In this document: one piece after another, positions 35,568 through 46,270 of the stretch
How the letters are laid out: each line of letters opens with the position of its first letter
Numbering within the stretch: the first letter of the stretch is position 1
The notes under the pieces: generated by a model
Told to the model about the DNA's origin: nothing
The model's input: the letters and a program-made list of their open reading frames with translations, nothing else
Databases searched by the model: none
Translations under genes and position numbers: made by a program
Assembly: GCA_024734495.1 (NCBI GenBank)
Contig: JALMQS010000154.1
Location: 518,016-582,015, forward strand
Reading direction: 5' to 3'
DNA: 64,000 bases
From: Forficula auricularia
Lineage: Eukaryota; Arthropoda; Insecta; Dermaptera; Forficulidae

Positions 35568-35745
35568 GGGTCAGGTTGGTCGAGCGGGTAAAGTATATGC
35601 CTTCTAATCAATCTAGCGCGGGTTCAAGCCCGATTCGCTGTAAACCGACTTTAATCTGATCCCTACATAATTGAGAAAGAATTAATTAATAAAATCGTAA
35701 AATGGCTAATGGTTAATGTCGAGAAAGCCAAAAAACAACAACTTT
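35568..35745 (+). mobile_element. tRNA-derived SINE, family S3
   Basis: Head GTCAGGTTGGTCGAGCGGGT with A box TGGTCGAGCGG (35577-35587) and B box GGTTCAAGCCC (35621-35631). The anticodon-region segment ATGCCTTCTAATCA is shared exactly with the minus-strand SINE at 54055-54234. The body is AT-rich and the 3' end is unclear. This is not a functional tRNA: no full cloverleaf can be drawn. Confidence 0.65.
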
Positions 35746-36365
35746 CTTATTTGCAATAATAGCCATTTTATGGTATCTTATAGGTGCCTATCAGTAAGCG
35801 AGAATATAATTGGGCTGTGGTAGAAAAAAACCTTCGATAAAGGGTACATTTTCGCTGATCATCTTTTGTGGCCATAATCTAATTAATAGCAAGTTTTCTT
35901 AATACTACCGTACTAGTGTAATGAAAGAAATCAAAAGTTTGTGTTCTACTTGTTGAATGAAGGTATTTATATGGTTTTCCATCTTTTTCTTTTAGAAAAC
36001 CAGACTACTAATTTTGAATTGTGTATGGATGCAGCATTTTTTAGGCTTCGCATTGACGTCCTTGTGAGTTTTGAATTGAGTTTATTCTTTTAATATGTGA
36101 AAATTATTTTTTTGAATTATACTCCTCACAATGAAAATTAAAATAAATATTTTATTGGCTTTCTATTTTTTACAGGGTGTTTTTTTCTCGTAAAATTTAA
36201 AAAACTAAAATCTTATTTGAATGTTTATAAATTGTTTATTTAACAGCGTTTGATCTAAGATCGAAGCCTCAGACTTAAACAATAATATACGTATCACCGC
36301 AAAAAATATCCTAGCATTTATATTTTATAATTGCGTTGATAGAAGCAAAATTTTGAGCCCTACTA
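35746..36365. other. AT-rich intergenic DNA
   Basis: No gene recognised. Confidence 0.45.
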
Positions 36366-36370
36366 AGAGT

Positions 36371-36548
36371 GAACTAAAAAAGAAATGGGGAGAAGAAAGA
36401 TCAAGACTAAGATTGCAATACTTTTCACAGATAATCAAGAATATGGGATTTGAAATTCCAGACAAGCGAAAGAGTTTGCATCAAATAGAGTTCAATCAAG
36501 ACGAGTGGTTGCGTCAAACCACTCATTAAAATGAATACATTATGACGA
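36371..36548 (+). pseudogene. LINE B-related reverse transcriptase C-terminus
   Basis: The plus strand encodes GEERSRLRLQYFSQIIKNMG, then FEIPDKRKSLHQIEFNQDEW and LRQTTH, with a TAA stop at 36527. It aligns in order with the C-terminus at 10775-11055 (RTRLEYFNQIIGDMG..WRRIVASNQS), but is clearly a different, older or divergent copy. The tail AATGAATACATTATGACGAT resembles the TACTCAATGATGATGA tail of family B. Confidence 0.65.
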
Positions 36549-37008
36549 TTTTGAATCTCAATAAGTCTCAAAATATAGATCAGAACGAAATTTTACTAAA
36601 TAAACAATTTATAAACATAAAAAATATAGACTGTGTGTCATTTCTAGGAATAACTTAGAAAGTTCATTTAGTGGTAGGTACATTAATTAATCCTATTACA
36701 ACATTCTTAATGATATTCATATTTATATATTTTCATTAAACGAAAACTTCAAAGTAAATAAATTATATTTTATCATTTTTAGCATATCTTTGGAGTTATA
36801 TTAATGCTTTTATTTTTTACTTTTTTAAAAAGTTCATTTTTTAATTTTTAACAAAAATTAATACTTTTGTTAATTAATAGATTAATTAATTAATTGATAC
36901 TTGTTGATGGTTGAGAATTGTGAATATTAAATAAAAATATAAGTAAATCGAATCTCTATCTGCCATGAGGACTATGATTAACTAAAATATTTTAGTATTA
37001 TCAGACAC
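36549..37008. other. AT-rich intergenic DNA
   Basis: No gene recognised. Confidence 0.45.
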
Positions 37009-37011
37009 TTA

Positions 37012-37159
37012 GGGCCAGTTGTATGTCGGTTGGTAAACTCTTTTTAAACGTTGACAAAGGGTAAATCCTTAGAATTCACCTTGTGCCCGAAGGCGAACTC
37101 TAAGGATTTACCCTGTCAACGATTAAAAAAGAGTTTACCAATCGACATACAACTGGCCC
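37012..37159. mobile_element. Harbinger-like MITE with TTA target duplication
   Basis: A 148-bp palindromic element starting GGGCCAGTTGTATGTCGGTT and ending with its complement. Arms of about 65 bp include TTGGTAAACTCTTTTTAA and GGTAAATCCTTAGA. TTA flanks both ends (37009-37011 and 37160-37162). GGG-starting TIRs plus a 3-bp TWA duplication point to the PIF/Harbinger superfamily (established rule applied here). Non-coding and well preserved. Confidence 0.8.
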
Positions 37160-37490
37160 TTAGAGGTAATTCAGGATCCGTATTCATAGAAAGTTAAATG
37201 CAGATAGCTAGAATCACTAAAATATTCGTTCCGTAATGCCAGATCAGTGCTATGCAGGAATAGTTAGAAGAAGAAATGGATTAAAAGACTCTCTATACTC
37301 AAATACACGTTTACTTAGTCATTTCAAATTTTAATTTAGGTACTAAAGTTTATTTATGTGAAAATCGTATTTTTTTTTCTTTTTTAATTCTCAATTAATA
37401 TTTTTGTATTTCCCTGAATTTTTCTTTTTCCAAAATTGATTTGATTGTGTGTTAATTTGGCTTTCGAAAAAGTGATTATAACGTCTAATT
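37160..37490. other. AT-rich intergenic DNA
   Basis: No gene recognised. Confidence 0.45.
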
Positions 37491-37597
37491 AATTGAATGT
37501 AATGGAAGGCAGCCCAGGGTTAGTGAGGAAAGAAAAAAATAACACACATCAAATAAGGTGTAACTTATTGGAATCCTTCCTCCTTTCCTTTCAAACC

Positions 37598-37630
37598 GAC
37601 GTTTCGGATGATTCTTCCTTCCTTCTTCAG
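37598..37630 (-). ncRNA. Hammerhead-like motif, left arm
   Basis: Minus strand: CTGAAGA (plus 37624-37630), one extra A, helix II GGAAG..CATCC with one mismatch, GAAAC and GTC. The core is intact and helix II is weaker than in the right arm. Confidence 0.5.
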
Positions 37631-37824
37631 GGTTTGAAGGGGTCAATGAATGAAACAAATAAAATGCTTATAATAAAAATAATAAAATTATCTAATCTAA
37701 TTAAGAAAAGGAGGAAAAAAATCGTTTTTCTATGCCTTTGCTAAAGAAGAATAAAGTTTTGAACACTACTGTGGAGAGAAGAAGGAAACATTTTATTTGT
37801 TTCATTCATTGACGCCTTGAAACC

Positions 37825-37857
37825 CTGAAGAAGGAGGGAAGAATCCTCCGAAACGTC
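37825..37857 (+). ncRNA. Hammerhead-like motif, right arm
   Basis: CTGAAGA (37825-37831), one extra A, helix II GGAGG/CCTCC (37833-37837 and 37845-37849), GAAAC (37850-37854), GTC (37855-37857). ACGT forms the minimal self-complementary stem III, and GTC is a standard cleavage triplet. Confidence 0.6.
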
Positions 37858-38012
37858 GGTTTGAAAGGAAAGGAGGAAGGATTCCAATAAATTACACCTT
37901 ATTTGATATGTGTTAATTTTTTCTTTCCTCACTACCCCTGGGCTGCCTTCCATTACATTCAATTAAAAGTTCTACCAGTCCGTCTCTCTCCAGAGAAAAT
38001 TTCGCTTCAAAA

Positions 38013-38602
38013 AAATAAAGTCTAATTCTTGAGAATATGATTCTGCCCCTTTTATTTCTCCCTCTTTGTCTTTGATATTTATAGTCTCTTTGTATCAACA
38101 AATACACCTTATTGCAGTGACAGCTAATAGGAAAAAAGCGTTATAACAAATAAAAAAAAAACTTTTTGATCTTATATTTTATTATTCTATAAAGCTTGTA
38201 ATATTTTTGACTTTATATTTCAAACCTTAGTTTTTTTTTCTCTTAAAGACAAATCATATTATTAATTTAGTAAAAATAATTGTGGGTGATGTGATCAAAT
38301 TTTCAGTGTGCTTCCTCAAAAAACAATCAAAATTAAATTTCATATTTGTTTGCTTTATAGTGAGATTAAACTCTAGTTTCATTTTGATTGAAATCGAACC
38401 ACGCTTATTTGACGTTTACTTAAAATTATTTTGAAAATAATTATATACGTACGTATTAGAAATCCTTTTTGTAGACTTTTTTACTTCGTGATTTCTCCTT
38501 ATATCTTTACCAGAGTAATTTGAACTTTTTGAGATATTTTGAAAAAAAAAACTTTAAAAACATCACATCCTTTAATCTAATTGTTGTTTAAAATAAATAA
38601 AA
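38013..38602. other. AT-rich intergenic DNA
   Basis: No gene. 38280-38560 is distantly similar to the old repeat at 25300-25640. Confidence 0.4.
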
Positions 38603-39115
38603 ATATATTGTCGTCTTAGAGTGTAAACCTGCTAAATCCATTTTTATCATATATCGTCGCCTTAGGTGTAAACCTGCTAACTCACAACAAGAAAATTTTA
38701 GAGGACACAGAAAAAACAAACAAAATTTAATATTATTGTAATGGAAAGAAACTATTTTTCATATTTTTTTCTACAACTTACGATCGTAATTTTAAGTAGC
38801 AGTTTTACTTGGACGATGCTGCATTTATTTTTCATTCGAACGGATTTAATATGCCATATCGTCGCCTTAGAGTGTAAACCTGGATCCATTTTTTAACATA
38901 TATGAAATATTAAATCCGTTCGAATGAAAAAGAGATTGTCCAAGTCAAACTGCTACTTAAAATTACAATCGTAAGTTGCAGAAAACAAATATGAAAAATA
39001 GTTTCTTTCCATAACAATAATATTAAATTTCGTTTGTTTTTTCTCTGCCCTGTAAAATTCCCTTGTTGTGAGTTAGCAGGTTTACACTCTAAACCGACGA
39101 TACATATAAATACAC
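38603..39115. mobile_element. Large palindromic element with GTCGCCTTAGAGTGTAAACC ends
   Basis: Arms 38650-38850 and 38906-39115 are reverse complements (TGCTAACTCACAACAAG; AGTAGCAGTTT.ACTTGGAC; TCATTCGAACGGATTTAAT). The TIR motif ATCGTCGCCTTAGAGTGTAA occurs at both ends and twice more, at 38607 and in the centre (38857). A single-arm copy with the same TIRs is at 52180-52426, so this is a head-to-head dimer of that MITE. Non-coding. Confidence 0.75.
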
Positions 39116-39961
39116 AATCCACAAAAATCAGAGACTATCAGGGAACAAAAACTTTTTACCCACAAGATTAAGTTTATTTATCTATTTTCTTTATTCCCTG
39201 TTATCTAACGACCAAAGCGATTGCTAAAAGATATTTGGGGTAATTTTACATGTACCTAATTATTAAATTCTATATATCTCAAAGAGATGTCACAGCTATC
39301 ATTATTCTCGCCAATAGGCAAAGATGTATGGTAAAGTTATGCGTGGTGCTTAAATCATGCAAGGCTATTTCATTGAACTTTACATTTATAATTTATATAG
39401 CTTAGTTTAGTTTTTAAATCGTTTATGTTGTATAGAAAAAATTGGATAAATTTAGAAGGCGGTTATATATCAGTCAAGGCTACTCATTAATCTATGGACA
39501 TGGCTCCCATTTTCCTCTAGTTAAGCTACTGCAATCTATAACCATCAATATATATATATATGTATTGTAATATCTGCCTTGTCTGCCTCTCTCCGACTTG
39601 GCACTAAATTTCCAATCCAACAAACAACATCCCTAAATCACGTGGCGGAACGTCCAAGAGGCGTACACCCCAGTATAGCCGTAAAGGACATCCCAGGGAA
39701 TTCGTGCATCGTTCATTTGATGAAGGGGGTGTCATCTTAGCCGCAACGGCAGAAACTCTACTGAAGTCGGATGCTATTCTGATAACGTCTTTTCTTAGTG
39801 AGATATCTTCGTTTTAATGGGAATATATAGAATGGAGTTATAGGAAAATATGAAAATTTTTCACGACTTGATTCGCTTTCCCCAAATTTTAGTGATTTGT
39901 CGATCAAAGGAATAAGTTTTAATGTTGTTAGAGTTCTCGTGGCTATGATGAAACTGTATTA
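39116..39961. other. Intergenic DNA with one open stretch
   Basis: No confident gene. 39613-39816 (plus) is open for ~67 codons without an ATG, ending in TAA, and is richer in GC than its flanks. The reading includes SRGGTSKRRTPQYSRKGHPR. I do not recognise it. It could be an exon fragment, a transposon remnant or chance. Confidence 0.35.
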
Positions 39962-40162
39962 AATGAAGGAGGAGGTATCAGTCAAAGTTGGATGCGCTGG
40001 GTTCAATAAAACACCCTGAATAAAACGTTGTGGCTAGATCACATATGTGTACAGCATTTCGTGTATACCCATTTAACTGAAGAGGGCCAAACCGTTTTTA
40101 TTCAGGGTATTTTATTGAACCCAACTCATCCAACTTTTGGTTAAAACCTCCTCCTTCATCTA
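39962..40162. mobile_element. Foldback MITE-like palindrome
   Basis: Arms 39962-40033 and 40085-40160 are inverted copies (GATGAAGGAGGAGGT; AAAAGTTGGATG; TGGGTTCAATAAAA; ACCCTGAATAAAAACG) around a ~50-bp spacer. No hammerhead core, no coding. Confidence 0.75.
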
Positions 40163-40655
40163 ATGAGTTTTAATGTTGAAAGAGGCATAGAGGTGCAGTT
40201 AAAGAATATAAAATTGTTTGCCCCTCAATAATCGTCCGATGACTTTAAAGGCCGATTGCATATAGAAGGAGTCCCTGCATAGTAGGTCTCTTGACTCACG
40301 TTCGAGGGTTAATCCACTAAAAAAAAAAAAAATGTAAACAAAGGAATAGGACAAAATTAAGTTAACTATGAAATTTCTTTTATAGGCAGAAGCGCCATCA
40401 ATGGGTAAACCCTTATTCCCTCTATATGCGATCAGTTGCAATCTTATTTTTTTACATTTTTGTACCACAAGTTTTAAAGCTACATGGCCAAGATCTAATT
40501 AAGATATTCATTTAGAGGAATATAAACAATTTGGCTTCAGAACAATTTTTAAACGACTTTTCGTTCTTGAATTATTTTGGCCGTTGAAATCCAGACAGAC
40601 AAAGAGAAAAAAATATTAAACTTGTAAATAATTTTTTTTCCTCGCCCCAAATCGG
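40163..40655. other. AT-rich intergenic DNA
   Basis: No gene. A poly-A tract at 40319-40332 follows GTTCGAGGGTTAATCCACT and may be a retroposon tail. The minus-strand open frame 40199-40468 has no recognisable domain. Confidence 0.4.
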
Positions 40656-40730
40656 ATTGTAATTTTGGGACTCTGGTTCGATTCCCGAGGGTGTAAAAAC
40701 AACTATTCTATACAATAAAAAGAATCCATT
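40640..40730 (+). mobile_element. tRNA-like SINE fragment
   Basis: A good B box, GGTTCGATTCC, at 40675-40685 is followed by CGAGGGTGTAAAAAC. Upstream ATTTTGGGACTCT fits a T-arm context, but no convincing A box is found, so only the 3' half of a tRNA-like head is supported. Confidence 0.4.
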
Positions 40731-41340
40731 CCATCTCAGATCTAATAAATGACAACCTCTTCTGACTTCCTTTATTTAAAGTGTATTTCTATAGTCAACT
40801 TGAACTCTTATATTCATCGTATTGTACTTTCATAGGATAGGTACTATCAACAGGTTGCTAATTAAAATCTAAAAAATTTTTAAATAAATATCTAATAGAA
40901 ATCTCAGATTATCACGCAAATAGTACTTTAAAGAAATATTACTTTGTGCGCCCGGGAGATAGGCTTCGAAATATGAAGAAAAATAATTTCCAAGATGAAT
41001 TTTAAACTGCCTGTGTGTATGTTTTGCTCAGCCCGCCGAGCAGGCAGGATATAATCCACCATTTTTTTATCTCCACCAGAACTCAAACAAGGATACTGCT
41101 CAAACGTAGAATGTACTGGCCAAAATCACTGTACTGAGATGAGAATGAGTAGGACTGGACTGGTCCTAGAGGCTCGTTCCTTATCTATGATAGGCTGTTG
41201 TATTCGCCAATCGTTTTAAAAGAATTATTTCTTTTAAAATGCCGTCCAAAATAAAAAAAGATTTTATAAACGATCATAAAATTTTGAGAGAATTAAGAGG
41301 ATTCATAAATTAATTCCTGTGAATCCATTGTACCATAATA
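40731..41340. other. Intergenic DNA
   Basis: No gene recognised. 41030-41200 has more balanced composition but no open frame of note. Confidence 0.4.
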
Positions 41341-41386
41341 GACTGATGAAGAGGGCAAAGCCCTCGAAACTATAGTCTCGTTATAA
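41331..41386 (+). ncRNA. Hammerhead-ribozyme-like motif, single copy, best core
   Basis: CTGATGA (41343-41349), one extra A, a perfect 6-bp helix II GAGGGC/GCCCTC with an AAA loop (41351-41365), GAAAC (41366-41370), a palindromic ACTATAGT stem III and GTC (41375-41377). Upstream ATAATAGA can pair with downstream TCGTTAT as GA/TC plus ATAA/TTAT around an internal loop, giving a plausible stem I. This is the closest match in the window to a type-I minimal hammerhead. A degenerate homologue is at 28863. Confidence 0.62.
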
Positions 41387-41460
41387 ATAAATAAAATTTA
41401 TAATTCCAGCAGAAGACACACTCTTTTATTGTCTCCTTCGAATTAGGAGGAAGTATATTT

Positions 41461-42007
41461 TTGAAGTGATAACTTCTTTTGGCGCGCCTTGCACACTTTT
41501 TATTTTACTTGGCAGTAAATGGAATTTAGCCGTCACGCGTCACGCTGTAGCGGTTTCCACGCGTTGGTGTCTGTGCCTAGCCACAGATGGCGCTACAGAA
41601 TTAACGCTAAGCTCAGATTAATATCTTATATTTGAATTTTGGCGCTCATGTACATTTTTATTTCCCGGGCAGTAAATGGAGTTTGAGACGCTCACGGATC
41701 CCATCACGCGTAGCGTCACGCGTCATGGTTGTATGGGTGTCTAGTACCAATTCAATCATTGTCGGAAAATATATTAATTATTCCTTTTGAAAATAATAAA
41801 ATATTCAAATTTATATTTTTATAAAAAATAAATTTTATTAACTGAACTTTTAATTAACATTTTAAATAACATTACATAAATATATATTTAACAATCCCAA
41901 AAATAATTCAAAGTTTAGTTAAAAATTTATTTTTATAAAAATATAAATTTTAATAATTTTAGAATATTAGAATTATTAATGCCATATAAGTTATCACTTC
42001 TGTCGTG
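41461..42007. mobile_element. TIR element with internal direct repeats
   Basis: Left end GAAGTGATAACTTCTTTTGG and right end ATAAGTTATCACTTCTGTCG are inverted. Inside, two diverged direct repeats (about 41480-41560 and 41640-41730) share GGCAGTAAATGGA and CACGCGTCACG motifs, and the rest is an AT-rich imperfect palindrome (41780-41960). Non-coding. Superfamily not assigned. Confidence 0.55.
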
Positions 42008-43073
42008 TGGTCTTAAGCACACACACGAATTTTTATTTGGACGTTATTAAACTAGAAAACTCAAAATCCAATAAGATCTTTATTTTAGGTGTCATCAGAA
42101 CGAAACTTCTTCTTGCTTACGATCTTACGAGTAAGCTATCCTAGTATCGCAATTCATACGGATAGTCAGGTACGGAGTAAAAAATTACGTCTGAAATTTT
42201 TTTTTTTGAAATTTCTAATCTAATTGTAATTTTTAAACCCTTGAAACTTTTGACCGAATTCAAGATTTCGACAGCCAAGCCGTGTAGGGAAAATGTATCT
42301 TTGATAATTATAAAATTTACTTGAAAACATTATTATTATAAAATCTATTTAAATCTACTATAGCAAACAAAAAATATTCCGATCAATCCAAACAGGTGAC
42401 AAATTCTATTGATTGTGGTTAATTTTTCGATATTATGTTATTACTGTTGTTGTTGTTGTTGTTGCAGCTGTTGTTCCCAGCTGACAAATACATCCATGCT
42501 ATTTACTAAATAATTGCTTAGATAATTACGTACAATGGGCAAATACACAGAGAGATAAAGAGAGGCTGAAAAATATTTCGATTTTATTAGAAAATAATAA
42601 TAGATAATAAACATTTAATTTACAAATAAAATACGGCCATAAATTACCTAAACAGTATAATTAATATTTTACAATTTTTAATGAATGGATAAATAAATTA
42701 TGGAATTTTACTATAGGATTACTTTTCTGAATCAATATTTACATACCTACTCAGATATTCACACACGCTTATATCCTATAAATATATAAATATACAACAC
42801 ATCAGAAATTAATAATACCCACGTTTCGGAGGTCTGATAAAATCAACGTTATGGCCTCAGATAGGGACAAAAAATCGATAAAGTGTATGGGTCAATAAAA
42901 ATTAATAATAGAGTGAATCAGCAATTTTTGATAAATTAGGAAAAATGAGGCAAAATCTAGTTCCTGAGTTTCTTTCTTTCAGCCCCGAGGGGGGTCGAAA
43001 CAATTAATTTATCTTAAGGAAATCATGAGAGATTTTCATCTAAATCTGAGCCGACATGTATTTTAATTGTATG
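42008..43073. other. AT-rich intergenic DNA
   Basis: No gene. (TTG)n microsatellite at 42444-42463. Confidence 0.5.
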
Positions 43074-43460
43074 TATATGTTGTATTAAAAACCGGTTTTT
43101 AGTAACAACGGGTTCTTACTAGTTAAAACGAATTTCACTGAATACCTTTGTGGCAACTAGAATTTACTGATCTTTGTTGATTTTGGTCCAAAGGACTAGA
43201 ATCTTCATTTTTGACCTTCCGCCTCATTTTTGGTGTTTATTTTCAGTTTAAACGAAAATGTCCAAAATTACATCCTCTACAATTTTGCTTCTAATAAGGA
43301 TGTAATTTTTGACATTTTCGTTTAAAAACATTTTGAAACTAAACATCCGAAATAAGCCGGACGAGTCAAAAATGAAGATTCTAGACCTCTGGACCAAACT
43401 CCAATCCAGCATCAGAGAACCCGTTCTTACTAAAAACCAGTTTTTAATGCAACATATGCC
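43074..43460. mobile_element. Long foldback element (TTAAAAACCGGTTTTTAGTA ends)
   Basis: Arms 43074-43270 and 43293-43460 are inverted copies: TTGTATTAAAAACCGGTTTT, ACGGGTTCT, TTGGTCCA, CTAGAATCTTCATTTTTGAC, and GAAAATGTCCAAAATTACAT at the centre. Non-coding. Confidence 0.75.
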
Positions 43461-44015
43461 ATAAACCTGTTCGGAAATTAAAAACGAGTGACCAAAAAAC
43501 GGGCTATCATTCGAAGGGAATCCATCTTGATATAATATATCTTGTGATTAATATTTATTACCCTCAAAGATTTAATTTTCATTAATAAAATTTCGAAATA
43601 TTTACTATAACTACATAATATTATGTTATATGCAGATAGTACCTAAATATCTACTGACACTAGGGTTCAATTTCTGAGGACGGGAATACAACCCTTTTGA
43701 CATGAATACAAATTATCCATGTCATCGCGAATTTAGTAATTGATAATCTCTACAAACTACATTTGGCTATACAATGGATGCAATTTATAAAAATGCTATC
43801 TTTATTGAACCATTCGTTATCAAATAGATTTATTTATTCTTATTTTGACTATAAATGATCTACCTATATTAAAAAAAAACTACATATATTTAAAAAAGAC
43901 TGGATATACGCTTTCCGCAAATTTAGCTGATGGTTGTGAACCATCGCTCTCAGTTTTATAGGGTTAGACCTATCCTACTATTAAATGTAAATTGGTGTAG
44001 GGTATAGCCGATCAA
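43461..44015. other. AT-rich DNA with a fragment of the 45.66 kb MITE
   Basis: 43667-43760 (GTTCAATTTCTGAGG..GGGAATACAACCCTTTTGAC..ATAATCTCTA) matches the right half of the palindromic element at 45660-45850. Otherwise nothing is recognised. Confidence 0.5.
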
Positions 44016-44100
44016 ACCTTTGCGATGAGCCGGGCTTGAACCACGGCTTGCTGATTCGTATAGGGACTCGGGTAACTTGAAGCCCACATTTTATCTTCCT
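44015..44100 (-). mobile_element. tRNA-like SINE fragment
   Basis: Minus-strand B box GGTTCAAGCCC (plus 44032-44042) followed by GGCTCATCGCAAAGG. A weak A-box-like TACCCGAGTCC precedes it. The head is truncated or diverged. Confidence 0.4.
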
Positions 44101-45659
44101 TGGGATTACAATTTAAATGGGTGTTGCAAATTGCTTTTTTTGCACAAATTATTCTTTAGAAAGGATTTATTATTTTATATGAACTTTTGCCATGGTAATA
44201 TCTACCTATATCGCTTAAATAAATAGCAAAAGACGATTTTAATGAAATTCAATATGAAAAAAATCAACAGATACGAAATTAGTCTCGCCGTTTGTGCCAT
44301 GATAATTTTGATATATTGAGGCCAAAGCATTAAATAAATATATACTAAATCAATATCTCATGCACGATATAATAACACGAAATGAGGGGAGATGAGTGTA
44401 AAACGGCAATTCTCACAGGAGAGCAATAAATAATTAAATTAAGGGAGACTAAATAAATAACATTGGTGTATGATCCATAAATATTTTATAACTATTCTCC
44501 AGTGAATAAATTATCATTAGTAATTTTTTGCATTGTGCTGCAATTTTCTCTTCGAAGTAGGAATATCATTAGTTTAATTAAAAGAGTGAATAATGTTAAA
44601 GGTTGAAACACAGCTATGGAGAAAATAGAAAATTATTTTTTATTGTTCACACCATGACTAATATAACTAATTTAAAAAAGCTTTCAAATCAACAACTGGA
44701 CATTCAAAAATTGAAAATAATTACATACAAAAATTATCTGCAGTTTTTGTTTGTAATTTCGTATATGGTGACCTGTCTTAAGTAATTGATCACAGTGATC
44801 ATAACATCTTCTTAAAAGTATTGCAGAGATAAGATTTCTCCCCTTCTTTATTAAACCTAAATGAAAGATGTTTAGTGAGTGGAAAATTGGACATAGTCTA
44901 TAACACTGTCCCAACTCAAAAAGATGTGGGTCCCAGGGGTTAACAAAACAACTTCTTTATTGATGTTGTTTCTTACCAGTGTTTAGTTGAATTGCTTGAA
45001 TTATTGTAAATATTATAAGACTATATACCAGATATATCATCTTAAGAACTGTGTTGAATTACAGAGGGAAGAATAGCCTAGGGTGACGGGACAATAAATG
45101 TCTTTACATACCTTTGGTTTATAAAAGGGGAGTACTCTACTATTAGTATTGATTTATTAGTCTTTACTGGCCTAAGTAGAGACTATTAAATATTTGAATA
45201 TTGTATTTTACATTGCTGTGAAATTTAATAGTCACGGAGAACAGGTCTCGACATACATTTTCAGGGTTGAGGCGATAAAATCTGTGTGCTAGTTTGGTTA
45301 GTCCTAAATTACACTACAAAGATCTGTTTTGCCCAGTCTAGAAAAAGTGTGCAGATGAACATGCTCTACATGACTTTGGGGTCTAAATGCAAAAAAATTT
45401 CACTCGAGAGCTCGATAGACAGAATAGGAGATAATAGAGAATTTGAATAGGTCTGGCTATTTGAAATAGAAGAAATAGACAAACGTCTCTTTCAAAACTT
45501 AAATATGACAAAAAACCTATATTTTTGGACATTTATTCTTACAATAGAGTGCATGTTCAATGAAATGACGACTCTTACAAGCGTTAGATAATATTTTTAT
45601 ATAAAAATGCAAATTGTCGATAGTTATATAGAGTTATGATTTCTAAAGAAAATCATAAT
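44101..45659. other. AT-rich intergenic DNA
   Basis: No gene or complete element recognised. Confidence 0.45.
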
Positions 45660-45850
45660 ATGAGAGGTTGTCAACTACTAAATCCGAGGGGTTAATCGAT
45701 AACTTTTATTATATGTCATAGTCAGATTGCTTTTGTGACATTCTGGTCAATTTCTGAAGGAGTGAATACAACTCTTTTGACATACTCTGTCTGGATAGAA
45801 TACAAATTATCTTAACATTCTGAATTTAATAGTTGACAACATCTCGTTAT
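45660..45850. mobile_element. Short TIR/MITE-like element
   Basis: Left GAGAGGTTGTCAACTACTAA and right TTAATAGTTGACAACATCTC are inverted. The interior contains TTCTGAAGGAGTGAATACAA, shared with 43667-43760. Non-coding. Confidence 0.6.
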
Positions 45851-46033
45851 TTTTTTTACTATGTTAATACATTCATATATTATAGGAATGTCTTTAGGTT
45901 TAGTAAAATTCAGGTTATTAAGCGATGGGCCCCTGCTCTTAAACATAGTTACGATGAAAGATCCTCCAAGGCGCCGGTATAGGTAATTCAAAAATAATAA
46001 TAATAGTTTTTAAAGAAACTAGGCAAGATTAAT

Positions 46034-46255
46034 TTAATATAGAGTGATTTTCTGAGAGTTTACTTGCCATGGTAAGAAGATATTAGGATTTTTTTAAACA
46101 AAGAAGATTCAAATCTTTCTTTATGTGGAAATATTTATTATTGGCCGAACACCATGGTTGTCTGGTTTCGGTTTACTACGAGACCATTATCAAGTCCTGA
46201 AACACAACAGCGGTACAAGTGTCAGATTTTGCAATTAATTTTATATACAAGTGAT
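46034..46255 (+). repeat. Left inverted copy flanking the LTR element
   Basis: TTAATATAGAGTGATTTTCT..GAGAGTTTACTTGCCA..AAACAAAGAAGATT..AAATATTTATTATTGGCCGA..TACAAGTGTCAGATTTT. The reverse complement of 50895-51240 follows the same order with substitutions and one insertion. It appears to be one end of an older element interrupted by the LTR retrotransposon. Confidence 0.75.
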
Positions 46256-46270
46256 TGTTGGGATATACAA

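Larger units (their letters stand above)
37491..37966. mobile_element. Foldback element with two intact hammerhead-like cores
   Basis: Arms 37491-37645 and 37805-37966 are reverse complements (AATTGAATGTAATGGAAGGC then AGCCCAGGG at the outer ends; AGGAAAGGAGGAAGGATTCC near the core). The ~160-bp spacer contains CATTTTATTTGTTTCATTCA. Each arm has an outward-facing hammerhead-like core with the CTGAAGA and GAAAC motifs intact. A second, more decayed copy lies at 63527-63890, and similarity continues ~45 bp beyond the palindrome on the right in both. Open frames on each strand here are mirror images of one another and not genes. Confidence 0.8.

Noticed and set aside
37493..38107. Similar proteins predicted on both strands (NVMEGSPG..RKEK start)
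   Set aside because: They are mirror readings of the same palindrome arms, not genes.
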